From contig JAIBCD010000031.1 of the NCBI GenBank assembly GCA_019694335.1, positions 1 to 35,053 on the forward strand: DNA of 35,053 nucleotides. The letters are read 5' to 3'. Below are positions 1 through 8,138 of the stretch, piece after piece. Under the pieces are notes generated by a model. That model was not told where the DNA came from, searched no databases, and was given only the letters and a program-made list of their open reading frames with translations. Within the stretch, counting starts at the first letter, position 1, and each line of letters begins with the position of its first letter. Made by a program: the position numbers and the translations under genes. The DNA comes from Rhodospirillaceae bacterium (lineage in GTDB: Bacteria; Pseudomonadota; Alphaproteobacteria; Rhodospirillales; Rhodospirillaceae).

Positions 1-535
1 CACCGACATCCACCACGTGCACCGGCCCCACCAAGTCGAACTCCCGCGCGTCTAATGTAGTGCGCCGCGCGGGGTCGTAGTTCTGGGGCGGACCTCCCGG
101 CTGGTAATCGAAGCGCGCGTCCGCGAGTCTGGGGTTCACGGCGCGCAGTTCGTCGGGGAAGGTGCGGTCCAGAACGATGAAGGTGGTCTTGGGGTGCGCC
201 CCCCGGACCATCTCCTGCATGAAGTCGGTGAAGGGATGGTCGCTGACGGTGGCCAGGACCGTCGCGCGGGCTTGGTCCAGCACATGGGCCTGGTCGGTCA
301 GCGCTTGGGAGGCGGAAACCTTGAGGTCGTACAAGTAGGAGTGGAAATGGACGACAAATTCATCGTCCTGTAGGCGGGTGAACAGCCGGGACAGGAAATC
401 GGGCGCGCCGAAATGCAGGATTTCGACAGGAATGCCACGCCTCGCACCGGTTTCCGCCAACTGGACCGCGTAACGCGTGAGGTGTCCGTAGACATCGCAC
501 CGGGCGGGCGGAACGCAGACCGCGACCTTCTTCAT
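1..535 (-). CDS. Hypothetical protein, C-terminus beyond the left edge (possible GT-B-like N-terminal domain)
   Basis: The minus frame is open from an ATG at 533-535 to the window edge, giving 178 codons with no stop. The protein starts MKKVAVCVPPARCDVYGH and continues with an alternating strand/helix pattern (VEILHFG, EFVVHFHSY, TTFIVLDRTF) that looks like a Rossmann-type fold. The opening resembles N-terminal domains of GT-B glycosyltransferases, but I recognise no diagnostic family motif, so the function is left open. There is no signal peptide, so it is probably cytoplasmic. The ribosome binding site is weak (GGGG about 12 nt upstream). Other open frames over the same bases have low-complexity Arg/Pro/Ser composition and look like shadows. 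The 214 bp between this start and the stop at 750 show no convincing gene. Confidence 0.6.
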   Translation of the reverse strand, partial: MKKVAVCVPPARCDVYGHLTRYAVQLAETGARRGIPVEILHFGAPDFLSRLFTRLQDDEFVVHFHSYLYDLKVSASQALTDQAHVLDQARATVLATVSDHPFTDFMQEMVRGAHPKTTFIVLDRTFPDELRAVNPRLADARFDYQPGGPPQNYDPARRTTLDAREFDLVGPVHVVDVG

Positions 536-700
536 GTCCGACTACAACCCCGGCATCAGTTAACCCATCATGAGTGTAGGAGAGCGCGTGGGCCGCGCAG
601 ATACGGGACTCCCTTATTTGTTCGGGCAGCGGGGTCAAAACGCCGTGTAGCGAGCCTGTGTCCAGGGTGTTCAAGCCGGAGAGGTATTCAACCAGGGCGA

Positions 701-729
701 TGCCCATCGCCATTTTTCGGCGATGGGCA
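701..729 (-). terminator. Stem-loop downstream of the beta-propeller gene, possible terminator
   Basis: TGCCCATCGCC (701-711) pairs perfectly with GGCGATGGGCA (719-729) around a 7-nt T-rich loop. It begins about 20 nt past the stop at 750 of the minus-strand gene. No T-tract follows the stem on the minus strand, so a role as an intrinsic terminator is plausible but not certain. Confidence 0.4.
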
Positions 730-749
730 CAGTGGGCGCGGCCGTTGTC

Positions 750-1847
750 CTAGGGCGCCGGCGCCCACTTGCTCACGCGATGCCCCTGAACCTCGGCCAC
801 GTAAAGCGCGCCGGTGCTATCCACGCCCATGAGGTGCGGGCCGACGAAGGTCGCGTCGATCTTGCCGCGTTGCGCAAGGGTCTTGCGGTCGAACAGCCAC
901 ACCTGCTGATTTCCCCAATCGGCGACGTAGATCGTGCGCTGCTCGGGGTCGGCCGAGAACGCAATACCCGAGGCCGACAGCGGCGCCGCGCCGTCGCGGT
1001 TGACGAAGAATTGCCGCAGATATTTTCCGCCGCGGTCGAACAGCTGGACACGTTTGTTGGCGCGGTCGGAAACATACACCGTTCCGTCCTGCGCGATCTC
1101 CACGCCGTGAACGCCGACAAAAGGCGTCACGTTGTCATTGTGGACGTCGCGCGAGGTATCGGTCGCGGCCGGGCTGGGCGTGCTCTCCGCGGGCGGAGCT
1201 TTGCCGAACGCGCTCCACATCCGCTTGAACGCGCCAGTTTCGGTATCGAACACGACCAGGCGGTTGTTCGCATAGCCGTCGGCGACGTAGAGCTCGTTAC
1301 GCGCGTCGTCGATGAAGAGATCCGCGGCCGCCCGGATGTTGGCGTGGTCGAGGTTCCCCGTGCTGGCCCCGCGCTTGCCGATCTGGCGGAGAAACTTGCC
1401 TTGGGAGTCAAACGCCAGAATCATGTCGTCCGCCGGCGTGTCGCCGCCGCGGAAACTGCCGGTGATCCAGATTCGTCCCTTGGCGTCGACCGCCAGGCTG
1501 TGCTCGACCTGGGGCCATTCGTAACCCTCGCCGGGGCCGCCGAAGCCGCGCAGGTATTTTCCCTCGCTGGTGAAGGCCAGCACCGCCGGCGCCGCATGAG
1601 CGCGGTCGGCCGCGGGCAGCGCGCGCGGCCGCTGAAGCACCCAGACGGTGTCGTCGGGGCCGACCGCGACGGCGCTCACTTCGCTCATCACCCAGCCGTT
1701 CGGCAGCTGCGGCGTCCAGGGCTTGCTGATCATCAAAGGTCCGTTCGCCGCGGCCGCATGCGCCGGCGGGGTGGCGATCAGGCATGTCAGCACGGCGAGC
1801 TTCAAGGCCCAGCAGCCGGCGCCGGGACGGGAAATGCGGTTGGACAT
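750..1847 (-). CDS. Secreted NHL-type beta-propeller protein
   Basis: A 365-aa protein with an N-terminal signal peptide (MSNR..., hydrophobic stretch LKLAVLTCLIA, cleavage near AHA-A). The rest consists of repeating propeller units of the NHL / peptidyl-alpha-hydroxyglycine lyase-like kind: SEVSAVAVGPDDTVWV, HSLAVDAKGRIWITG, NELYVADGYANNRLVVFD, HGVEIAQDGTVYVSDRANK, RTIYVADWGNQQVWLFD. An ATG at 1859 lies in frame, but GGGGAG sits 4 nt before the ATG at 1847, so 1847 is preferred. It is the last gene of a three-gene minus operon (cupin, JmjC-like, propeller), 51 bp after the JmjC-like stop. Such periplasmic propellers usually bind ligands or proteins; catalytic lyase activity is not demonstrated. 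Two further secreted propellers lie at 21791 and 29688. Confidence 0.85.
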   Translation of the reverse strand: MSNRISRPGAGCWALKLAVLTCLIATPPAHAAAANGPLMISKPWTPQLPNGWVMSEVSAVAVGPDDTVWVLQRPRALPAADRAHAAPAVLAFTSEGKYLRGFGGPGEGYEWPQVEHSLAVDAKGRIWITGSFRGGDTPADDMILAFDSQGKFLRQIGKRGASTGNLDHANIRAAADLFIDDARNELYVADGYANNRLVVFDTETGAFKRMWSAFGKAPPAESTPSPAATDTSRDVHNDNVTPFVGVHGVEIAQDGTVYVSDRANKRVQLFDRGGKYLRQFFVNRDGAAPLSASGIAFSADPEQRTIYVADWGNQQVWLFDRKTLAQRGKIDATFVGPHLMGVDSTGALYVAEVQGHRVSKWAPAP

Positions 1848-1898
1848 GGTGCTCCCCATTAGCGTTTGTTGTTGAAGGTCGTGGTCTCGATCCCAGCG

Positions 1899-2810
1899 CT
1901 AAATCCCGCGCCGCCAGGCAATCGCGAGTTCCTCTTCCAGGCCCAGCCGACGCGCGGTATCGCGCAGCGCATCGACGCGCTGAAAGCCGGGTTTGCCGAT
2001 GATGTCGGCTTCACCCGCCGCCATGCGGCGCAGAGAGTCGGCGATGACATGCGGCGGCGACTGCCAGGTCATCGACGTGGTCGATCCGAACGACGTGGTC
2101 GTCGTCACGATGCCGTGCCACCACAGCGGCGGAATATAGAGGGCGTCGCCCGGATCGAGGGCGGCCTCGAACCAGCGCAATCCGGTGTTGTCGAAGCCGT
2201 CGAACGCCGCGGGATCGTCATAATAGTCCTCGTAGAGGAACATGTTGCGGATGATCCAGCCCGACGGGTTGTTGACATCCAGGAGGCCGACTTTCTTCGA
2301 GCCGACGATCTGGCACATCAGGGTCTCGTCGAAGGAGTGGTAGTGCCAGGTGGTGCCGGCGTTGCGATAAAAAAAGTAGCGCGCCTCGGGATAGCAGAAG
2401 CCGGGTTGCGTGTTGGTGAGGAATGAAAAGCCGCCAAGGTCGGGCAGCAGTTCCGCGGGCCGGCCGGTGACGACGATGCCCATCCGCGTGCTTTCGGCGT
2501 GCAGGTGGTCGAGCGCGTCGGCCAGCGGCACTTGCCGCTTTCCGTTCGCTTCCATCCGTTTTGTCGAGGTGTGGTATTCGCCGGGATAGAGAAGAATCTC
2601 GTGATGACCGGCGCGCTTTTTCAAATATTCCTTGTCGCGCCATTTTTCGATCGCGGGCCAATGCCGCGTGCCGCCCTTGATGACGCACGGGCGGCTGTTC
2701 GACACATATTCCCGGATGAAAACATCCTCTTCGAGCCGGTTCGCGTCCACGGTCGCGACGGCCGCCGCGGCTTTCATGCCGGGTACGTGGTTGAAGGTAG
2801 CGCCCGGCAT
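1899..2810 (-). CDS. JmjC / cupin_8-type protein (putative Fe(II)/2-oxoglutarate oxygenase)
   Basis: A 303-aa protein without a signal peptide, probably cytoplasmic. It has the cupin_8 layout: REYVSNSRPCVIKGG (N-terminal 'prevent/receive' segment), a central strand with WHYHSFDE (155-162) running into CQIVGSKKVGLL, and a late GDALYIPPLWWHG with His232. These match the FIH/JMJD5-like jelly roll, in which His, Asp/Glu and a distal His bind iron. Here the usual HxD is replaced by H-x-H then S-F-D, so the second ligand is uncertain. The start is set at ATG 2810 (GGAACGAG just upstream), because a longer reading would overlap the preceding cupin gene, whose stop is at 2843. It may be a hydroxylase of a protein or small molecule, or an inactive sensor; the substrate is unknown. 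Confidence 0.8.
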   Translation of the reverse strand: MPGATFNHVPGMKAAAAVATVDANRLEEDVFIREYVSNSRPCVIKGGTRHWPAIEKWRDKEYLKKRAGHHEILLYPGEYHTSTKRMEANGKRQVPLADALDHLHAESTRMGIVVTGRPAELLPDLGGFSFLTNTQPGFCYPEARYFFYRNAGTTWHYHSFDETLMCQIVGSKKVGLLDVNNPSGWIIRNMFLYEDYYDDPAAFDGFDNTGLRWFEAALDPGDALYIPPLWWHGIVTTTTSFGSTTSMTWQSPPHVIADSLRRMAAGEADIIGKPGFQRVDALRDTARRLGLEEELAIAWRRGI

Positions 2811-2842
2811 GCTCGTTCCAGACTCCGCGCGCGGCGCCCAGC

Positions 2843-3331
2843 CTATTTCGCTGGCGCGCTCTGGGCGTCGTACTTGATGAAGATGTAGTTGAAGGATCCG
2901 CCCTTCTCGATGAGCATCTGGTGCGGCGTTCCGGCCGGAATCCACAGCACATCGCCCGGCGCGAGTTTGTATTGCGTGCCGCCGGTGATCTTTCCGCCGC
3001 GCAATTCATCGGGCGCGCTTACTTTATTGCCCTCGACGCGTCCGCCGACCAAGGCGGTCGCTTGGCCGCCCTGGGGAATGATCAGGTCGTGCTGCTTGAG
3101 GTGAACTTCCACGACGCCGTCCGCATCGCGCCGCGCCGCGGTTGCCTTGGCTTCCACCCCGACCGGAAGCGGGTAGGTTTTAATCCCCGCCTCGGTCTTG
3201 GCCGTGGCGTCACGAAGCTGCGCCGCGGAAAAATAGACCGAACCGCCGTCGGGGGCCGCGCCCGCCGCAACCACGCCGAAACCGATAATACAGGCTACCG
3301 CGCCTGAAGCGGCCAAGGTCCGTGCCAGCAT
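2843..3331 (-). CDS. Secreted cupin-domain protein
   Basis: A 162-aa protein with a signal peptide (MLARTLAASGAVACIIGFG..., cleavage near GAA). It contains a single cupin barrel. The second cupin motif is clear, GDVLWIPAGTPHQ (PxGxxH); the first is only partial (HLKQHDLIIPQGG), so metal binding through the standard set of His/Glu ligands is doubtful. The start at 3331 is fixed by an excellent GGGGAGGGG site directly upstream; a longer frame to 3373 is less likely. It is the first gene of the minus operon that continues with the JmjC-like and propeller genes (32-bp and 51-bp gaps). It faces the TonB receptor gene across a 435-bp divergent control region. It could be a periplasmic small-molecule binding or enzyme domain. 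Confidence 0.82.
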   Translation of the reverse strand: MLARTLAASGAVACIIGFGVVAAGAAPDGGSVYFSAAQLRDATAKTEAGIKTYPLPVGVEAKATAARRDADGVVEVHLKQHDLIIPQGGQATALVGGRVEGNKVSAPDELRGGKITGGTQYKLAPGDVLWIPAGTPHQMLIEKGGSFNYIFIKYDAQSAPAK

Positions 3332-3766
3332 TTTCCCCTCCCCAAGGTTCCACGGAGCCCATGTGCGCCCCACCGGTCGTGACGCGGCAGTCTCAAAGCT
3401 GCTTGAGCCGGAGTCAACCTGCGGGGATAGGTCGTTTGGCCGGCAACGGCCTTTGGTCCATCGATGAAGGCCGCCTCCCTGTGGGGGTGGATTTCAGGCG
3501 CCTTGGAAAGCAGTCTCTGGTTGTCGGTAAAATATATGATCCACCGACGGGCATGTCGCACTGCAGCGTAAGGGCCGATCCCGCATAGCGGCAAATCCCG
3601 GCACGCCCAACCGCATCGTCCTCCGGCCGTCGGGAATTCTCTAAGAGCATGTTTTTAGCGGGGTTGTGGCATAACGGGAGTTGTGTCATGAGTGCAAGCG
3701 ACGCTCAGGAGCGACGACCACACAATCAAATTTTTATGCGGCTTTTGCGTACTTAGGGGGGAAGCT
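3332..3766. promoter_or_regulatory. Divergent control region between the cupin operon and TonB receptor 1
   Basis: These 435 bp carry no credible gene; the short open frames here have no recognisable product. They must contain promoters for both directions. One visible element is the inverted repeat GTCGGT (3523-3528) / ACCGAC (3543-3548) around an AT-rich centre (AAAATATATGAT), which is a plausible operator or promoter core. A second AT-rich patch (AATCAAATTTTTATG) lies near 3724-3738, shortly before the receptor start. I could not assign clean -35/-10 pairs. Confidence 0.4.
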
Positions 3767-6709
3767 ATGAAGTCTGCTATTCAGTTGCGTGGCGCGGTTC
3801 TGCCGCCGGCGCAAAAAATGTTTACCAGCCGTCTGATGTCGATGACGGCGCTTTCGGCGGCGGTGACGCTCGGCACTACCACCATGGCTTGGTCACAGAC
3901 GCCGGCCACTCCGGCAGCGCAGCCAGCCCAAGCGTCCCCGGTTGAAGAAATTGTCGTCACCGGATCGCTGATTGTCCGCGACGGTTACGAAGCGCCGACG
4001 CCGGTCACCGTGATGGGCATTGAGCAGATCCAGCAGTCTTCTCCCGCGGGCATCGCCGACTACATCAACGCGCTGCCCGAAATGGGCGGCGGCACCTCGA
4101 CCCACCAGGGCGGCGGCGGCCTCAGCGACAACACCAAGGGCACGAACTCGATCAACCTGCGCGGCCTCGGTACGCCGCGAACCCTGGTTCTGATCGACGG
4201 CGTGCGCCTGCCGCCGATCAGCTACAACGGCACCACCGACATCAGCGGCATTCCCGAATCGCTGGTCACCCGCGTCGACGTCGTGACCGGCGGCGCCTCG
4301 GCCGCCTACGGCTCCGACGCCGTGGCCGGCGTGGTCAACTTCATCCTCGACAAGAAGTTCGTGGGCGTGAAGGGCGAAGTGCAGGGCGGCGTCACCAGCT
4401 ACGGCGACGACCGCACCTGGAACGTCAAGCTCACCGCCGGCGCCGGCTTCGCCGGTGACCGCGGCCACATCATCTTCAGCGGCGACTTGGCGAGCCAGGA
4501 CGGCATCTTCGGCCCCGGCCACGGCTATCCGCTCCAGCGCGACTGGGCCATGTCCGGCTGGATGAACATCAACATGCCGGGCTACACCGCGACCAACGGC
4601 CTGCCCGCGTTCTACATCGGCCCGAACGTGCAGCAGGCCAACCAGGCCATGGGCGGCATCATCAACACCGGCCCGCTGAAGGGCATCTACTTCGGCCCGG
4701 GCGGCGTGCCGCTGACCATGAACTACGGCACCTCGAGCAACGGCACCTACATGATCGGCGGGCCGAAGTTCCAGCAGTTCCAGGGCGACAACAACCTCGA
4801 CCAGATCAACCATCGCCAGAGCGTGTTCCTGCGCGCCAGCTACGACGTGACCGACGACATCAACGTCTTCGCCGAGGCCAACTACTCCCGCAGCGCCGTC
4901 ATCTTCCAGGGCTCGGGCAACTTCACCTCGACCTCGCAGGTCATCAAGACCGGCAACCCGTTCATCCCGGCCGCGGTCCAGGCCCAGATGACGGCGTTGA
5001 AGCTGACCACGATCACCATCGGCACCTGGAACGGCGACCTCGGCCTCGTGGCCGCGCACAACACCCGCGTGTTCAACCGCTACACCGTCGGCGCGACCGG
5101 ATCGTTCATGGCGGGCGACACGAAGTGGAACTGGGACACTTACGCCCAGGCCGGCTTCAGCCGTGACAGCCAGTGGCTGGCGAACGACTACGTCGTCGCC
5201 CGTTACAACGAAGCGCAGGACGCGGTGCTCGCGCCCAACGGTTCGATCGTCTGCCGTTCGACCCTCACCAACCCGAACAACGGCTGCGTGCCCCTCAATA
5301 TCATGGGCATCGGCGTGAATTCGGAAGCGGCGGTCCGCTACGCCACCGGCAACGCCTATCTGTACCAGGCTTACATCCAGGACGCGGTCGGCCTGAACGT
5401 CCGCGGCGAGCCGTTCGAAAACTGGGTCGGCCCGGTGTCGGTGGCGTTCGGCGTCGACTGGCGTAAGGACAAGGTGCGCGGGAAAAACGACCCGATCTCG
5501 GCGGGGCTCGCATATGTCTCCGGCGTGTTCTCGGACAAGACCGGCTACTTCGCCGGCAACTACCAGACCACGAGCGGCAGCTTCAACGTGAAGGAAGGCT
5601 TCGTCGAAACCGTGATCCCGCTCGCCAAGGACACGACCTGGGCGAAGCAGCTCGACATGAACGCCGCCATCCGTGCGATCGATTATTCGCAGTCGGGCTA
5701 TGTCACGACCTGGAAGGTCGGCGTCACCTATAACCCGGTCGAGGATCTGCGCTTCCGCGTCACCCGGTCCCGCGACATCCGCGCGCCCAACCTCGCGGAA
5801 CTGTTCGCGGGCGGCGGCGCCGCGGCCGGCAATACCATCGACCCGTTCCTCAACAACGCGTCGTACGGCACCCACACCGGCACCTTCGGCAACCCGAACC
5901 TGCAGCCTGAAAAGGCCGACGACACGGGTTTGGGCGTGGTCTACCAGCCGTCGTGGTTCCCCGGCTTCAGCACCTCGTTCGACTACTATGACATCCAGAT
6001 CAACCAGGCGATCGCGGTGCCCGCGAACCAGCTGCTGCGCTGCTATGACGGCTACACCTTGCTCTGCTCGGCGATCGTCCGCCTGCAGACACCGATCAAC
6101 GGCGAACCGATCGGCCGCGTGGACCTGATCAGGAACATCCCGTTCAACTTCGCGTCCGAACACACCAGGGGGTTCGACGTCGAGGCCAGCTACCGCACGA
6201 TGCTCGAGGACATCAACCCCGGGTGGGGCGGCTCCATCGGCCTGCGCGTCCTCGCCACCCATGTCATCTCCGACAAGACCGATGACGGCCTGGGTACGGT
6301 GAACGAGAAGGCGGGGCAGAACGCGGGCGGCGGCCCGGCCAAGTGGCGCACGAACGCGACCCTGACCTACGCCAACGACCCCATTTCGATGACGCTGACC
6401 TTCCGCGCCATCAGCAAGGGGGTCTACAACAACAGCTACATCGTCTGTTCGTCGGGGTGCCCGGCCAATACCACCGCGCACCAGACCGTGACCTACAACA
6501 CGATCAACGGCGCCCACTGGTTCGATTTCAACATCGGATACAAGTTCGGCGAAGACCTGAACTATCAGGCGTACCTCACCATCCAGAACCTCATGGATAA
6601 GGATCCGCCGCCGGTGGCGCAGACCAACCAGTACACGTTCCCGGCCAATCCGCTGCTCTATGACACCATCGGCCGGTCATTCCGTGCCGGCGTCCGGTTC
6701 AAGCTGTAG
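3767..6709 (+). CDS. TonB-dependent outer-membrane receptor 1
   Basis: A 980-aa TonB-dependent receptor that imports an unknown substrate across the outer membrane using proton-motive force delivered by TonB. It has a long signal peptide (1-43, ending AWS-Q), a Pro/Ala linker, a TonB-box-like VEEIVVTG (59-66), a plug domain (NLRGLGTPRTLVLIDGVR, VDVVTGGASAAYGSDAVAG, VVNFILDKKF) and a 22-strand-type barrel with RDIRAPNL and a C-terminal FRAGVRFKL. ATG 3767 is chosen because GGGGGGAAG precedes it and the signal peptide starts there; the frame opens earlier, at 3692. Three Cys pairs (496/507, 759/767, 894/898) are matched in receptor 2 and probably form extracellular-loop disulfides. No FecR-type sigma/anti-sigma pair or N-terminal signalling domain is seen. 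Confidence 0.95.
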   Translation: MKSAIQLRGAVLPPAQKMFTSRLMSMTALSAAVTLGTTTMAWSQTPATPAAQPAQASPVEEIVVTGSLIVRDGYEAPTPVTVMGIEQIQQSSPAGIADYINALPEMGGGTSTHQGGGGLSDNTKGTNSINLRGLGTPRTLVLIDGVRLPPISYNGTTDISGIPESLVTRVDVVTGGASAAYGSDAVAGVVNFILDKKFVGVKGEVQGGVTSYGDDRTWNVKLTAGAGFAGDRGHIIFSGDLASQDGIFGPGHGYPLQRDWAMSGWMNINMPGYTATNGLPAFYIGPNVQQANQAMGGIINTGPLKGIYFGPGGVPLTMNYGTSSNGTYMIGGPKFQQFQGDNNLDQINHRQSVFLRASYDVTDDINVFAEANYSRSAVIFQGSGNFTSTSQVIKTGNPFIPAAVQAQMTALKLTTITIGTWNGDLGLVAAHNTRVFNRYTVGATGSFMAGDTKWNWDTYAQAGFSRDSQWLANDYVVARYNEAQDAVLAPNGSIVCRSTLTNPNNGCVPLNIMGIGVNSEAAVRYATGNAYLYQAYIQDAVGLNVRGEPFENWVGPVSVAFGVDWRKDKVRGKNDPISAGLAYVSGVFSDKTGYFAGNYQTTSGSFNVKEGFVETVIPLAKDTTWAKQLDMNAAIRAIDYSQSGYVTTWKVGVTYNPVEDLRFRVTRSRDIRAPNLAELFAGGGAAAGNTIDPFLNNASYGTHTGTFGNPNLQPEKADDTGLGVVYQPSWFPGFSTSFDYYDIQINQAIAVPANQLLRCYDGYTLLCSAIVRLQTPINGEPIGRVDLIRNIPFNFASEHTRGFDVEASYRTMLEDINPGWGGSIGLRVLATHVISDKTDDGLGTVNEKAGQNAGGGPAKWRTNATLTYANDPISMTLTFRAISKGVYNNSYIVCSSGCPANTTAHQTVTYNTINGAHWFDFNIGYKFGEDLNYQAYLTIQNLMDKDPPPVAQTNQYTFPANPLLYDTIGRSFRAGVRFKL

Positions 6710-6715
6710 CGACCA

Positions 6716-6741
6716 GGGGGAGGCGCGGAAGCGCCTCCCCC
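6716..6741 (+). terminator. Strong stem-loop after TonB receptor 1
   Basis: GGGGGAGGCGC (6716-6726) pairs with GCGCCTCCCCC (6731-6741) around a GGAA tetraloop, 7 nt after the receptor stop. No T-run follows directly; a T-rich stretch occurs about 45 nt later (6783-6808). It may be a partial terminator or a 3' mRNA-stabilising hairpin that lowers expression of the downstream genes relative to the receptor. Confidence 0.5.
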
Positions 6742-6919
6742 GAAGCCGTCCTGAAGCGACGGAAACATAGTTACGTAATCGGACTTTCTTTTGTTTTTTT
6801 TCGTTCTTTCTCCGACGCCAAAAACCAAAGAATGACAAGGCTCGATATGCGGTCTGTAGATTTTACCAAGATTTAGACCGATAATTGCGTCGGGATTTCT
6901 GTTCGGGAGGAGAGACGGA
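6742..6919 (+). promoter_or_regulatory. AT-rich intergenic region with inverted repeat upstream of the secreted-protein cluster
   Basis: This stretch is much more AT-rich than its surroundings. It contains the inverted repeat CGGTCT (6850-6855) / AGACCG (6875-6880), overlapping a GATAAT hexamer (6880-6885) that could serve as a -10 element. This suggests a second, possibly regulated promoter for the genes starting at 6920. A well-matched -35 at standard spacing was not found. Confidence 0.35.
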
Positions 6920-8119
6920 ATGTCGCAGAGTCTGTGTGGGCCGTTGCGCGCGATTTTCGCCGCCCCCAAACCTTTCAAGGCGACTGTGCTCGCGCTCGCA
7001 TGCGCGTTGGGAAGTTTTTTGACCAGCCCGGCCTCGGCCGAGGAATCCCAGACTTATGTGATGTCGCGTTTTTGGCACGCGGCGAACAATCATGAGGGCG
7101 ATTGCCCGACCGGGTTGAATCCCCGCTACAAGGACCAGTGGGCCAAGAACCTGGTGGACCTTGGCATTCCGCCGCAGGAAATCGCGCGCATCCTGGAGAA
7201 GGATGCCGAGGCCGGCGAAGGCCGCGACTTCGAGAGCAACGAACTCCTCAAGCTGATGATCACGCGTGGCCGCATCGACGGCCGGGCCGTCAACACCTAT
7301 GCCCATCCGCTGGCGGTGAAGGATCCCAACCTCAAGCCGTGGAGCGGCAAATTCGCCTATGGCTTCGACCTCGACGGCAAGGGCGTGACCGCCACGTCGT
7401 TCGAGGATCCGGAATCCCACGAGAAGGGCGTGAAGCACGAGCTCGCCCGCGTGCTGGGTTGCAATGACGAATTCCGCGCGCGCCTGCGGGAAGGCTCGGC
7501 CTCGGCGCTGTTCCTGTGGACCGCGATCAAGGATGCGGCGCCGGCCTGGACCTTCACCGTGACCGGCGAGAACCTGAAAAAGGATGGTCCGGTGACGATC
7601 AAGGTCAGCCGCGCCATGGAAGGGATCAAGTACAACGGCAACGGCACAGCCCGCGCCGACATGACCTATCGCGCCGATCCCGATCCGCGCACCGATCACA
7701 ACGTCTACAAGGGCGAGATCAAGGACGGCGTGATTTCGGTCACCGAACCGGGGCACCTGTTCATGGTGCAGGAACCGCTGCTGTTCCCGCGCTTCACGCT
7801 GGACCGGTTCCACGCCCGCATGAAGATGAACGATCAGGGCGTGATGGAAATCATCATCGGCGGCTACCAGCCGATCAGCGAAATCTATCACTGGTGCGGC
7901 AGCGGCAGCATCGACGCGGACACCAACTTCTGCGCCGAGCCGCCGGGGATTTATCACCTGCTGCGCAAGTTCGCCGACTACGACCCGGATCCCAAGACCG
8001 GGCAGAACCGCGCGATCTCCTCGACTTATTATATCGAGGCGGTGCCGGGGTTCCTGACGACGGTGAAGCCGGAAGGTTTGCAGAATATCTCTTCGTCCGC
8101 CCACGGCGGGTCGCGTTAG
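6920..8119 (+). CDS. Secreted protein of unknown family
   Basis: A 399-aa protein with an N-terminal signal peptide (basic start, then ATVLALACALGSFL, cleavage near ASA-E at about 40). I do not recognise the family. The mature protein has four conspicuous cysteines (GDCPTG, VLGCND, HWCGSGS, NFCAEP) that could form two disulfides. An Asp/Glu/His-rich region (HAANNHEGDCP) follows shortly after the signal peptide. ATG 6920 has a strong GGGAGGAGAG site. It is the first of four same-strand genes encoding only exported proteins; the DUF1592-type gene follows 19 bp after its stop, so the two are almost certainly co-transcribed. A role with the DUF1592/DUF1552 pair, for example as a partner or substrate-binding subunit, is inferred from context only. 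Confidence 0.8.
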   Translation: MSQSLCGPLRAIFAAPKPFKATVLALACALGSFLTSPASAEESQTYVMSRFWHAANNHEGDCPTGLNPRYKDQWAKNLVDLGIPPQEIARILEKDAEAGEGRDFESNELLKLMITRGRIDGRAVNTYAHPLAVKDPNLKPWSGKFAYGFDLDGKGVTATSFEDPESHEKGVKHELARVLGCNDEFRARLREGSASALFLWTAIKDAAPAWTFTVTGENLKKDGPVTIKVSRAMEGIKYNGNGTARADMTYRADPDPRTDHNVYKGEIKDGVISVTEPGHLFMVQEPLLFPRFTLDRFHARMKMNDQGVMEIIIGGYQPISEIYHWCGSGSIDADTNFCAEPPGIYHLLRKFADYDPDPKTGQNRAISSTYYIEAVPGFLTTVKPEGLQNISSSAHGGSR

Positions 8120-8138
8120 ATTTTCAGGAGGGCGTCGA

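Noticed and set aside
360-713. A 117-codon minus-strand open frame starting in the gap at 541-749
   Set aside because: Most of it overlaps the left-edge gene in another frame, and its composition there is shadow-like; the unique part is too short and has no motif.
3893-6517. An 874-codon open frame on the minus strand across TonB receptor 1
   Set aside because: It is antisense to a clear receptor gene, is Val/Arg/Ala/Asp-rich with no recognisable motif, and is explained by the GC-rich codon bias of the plus-strand gene.
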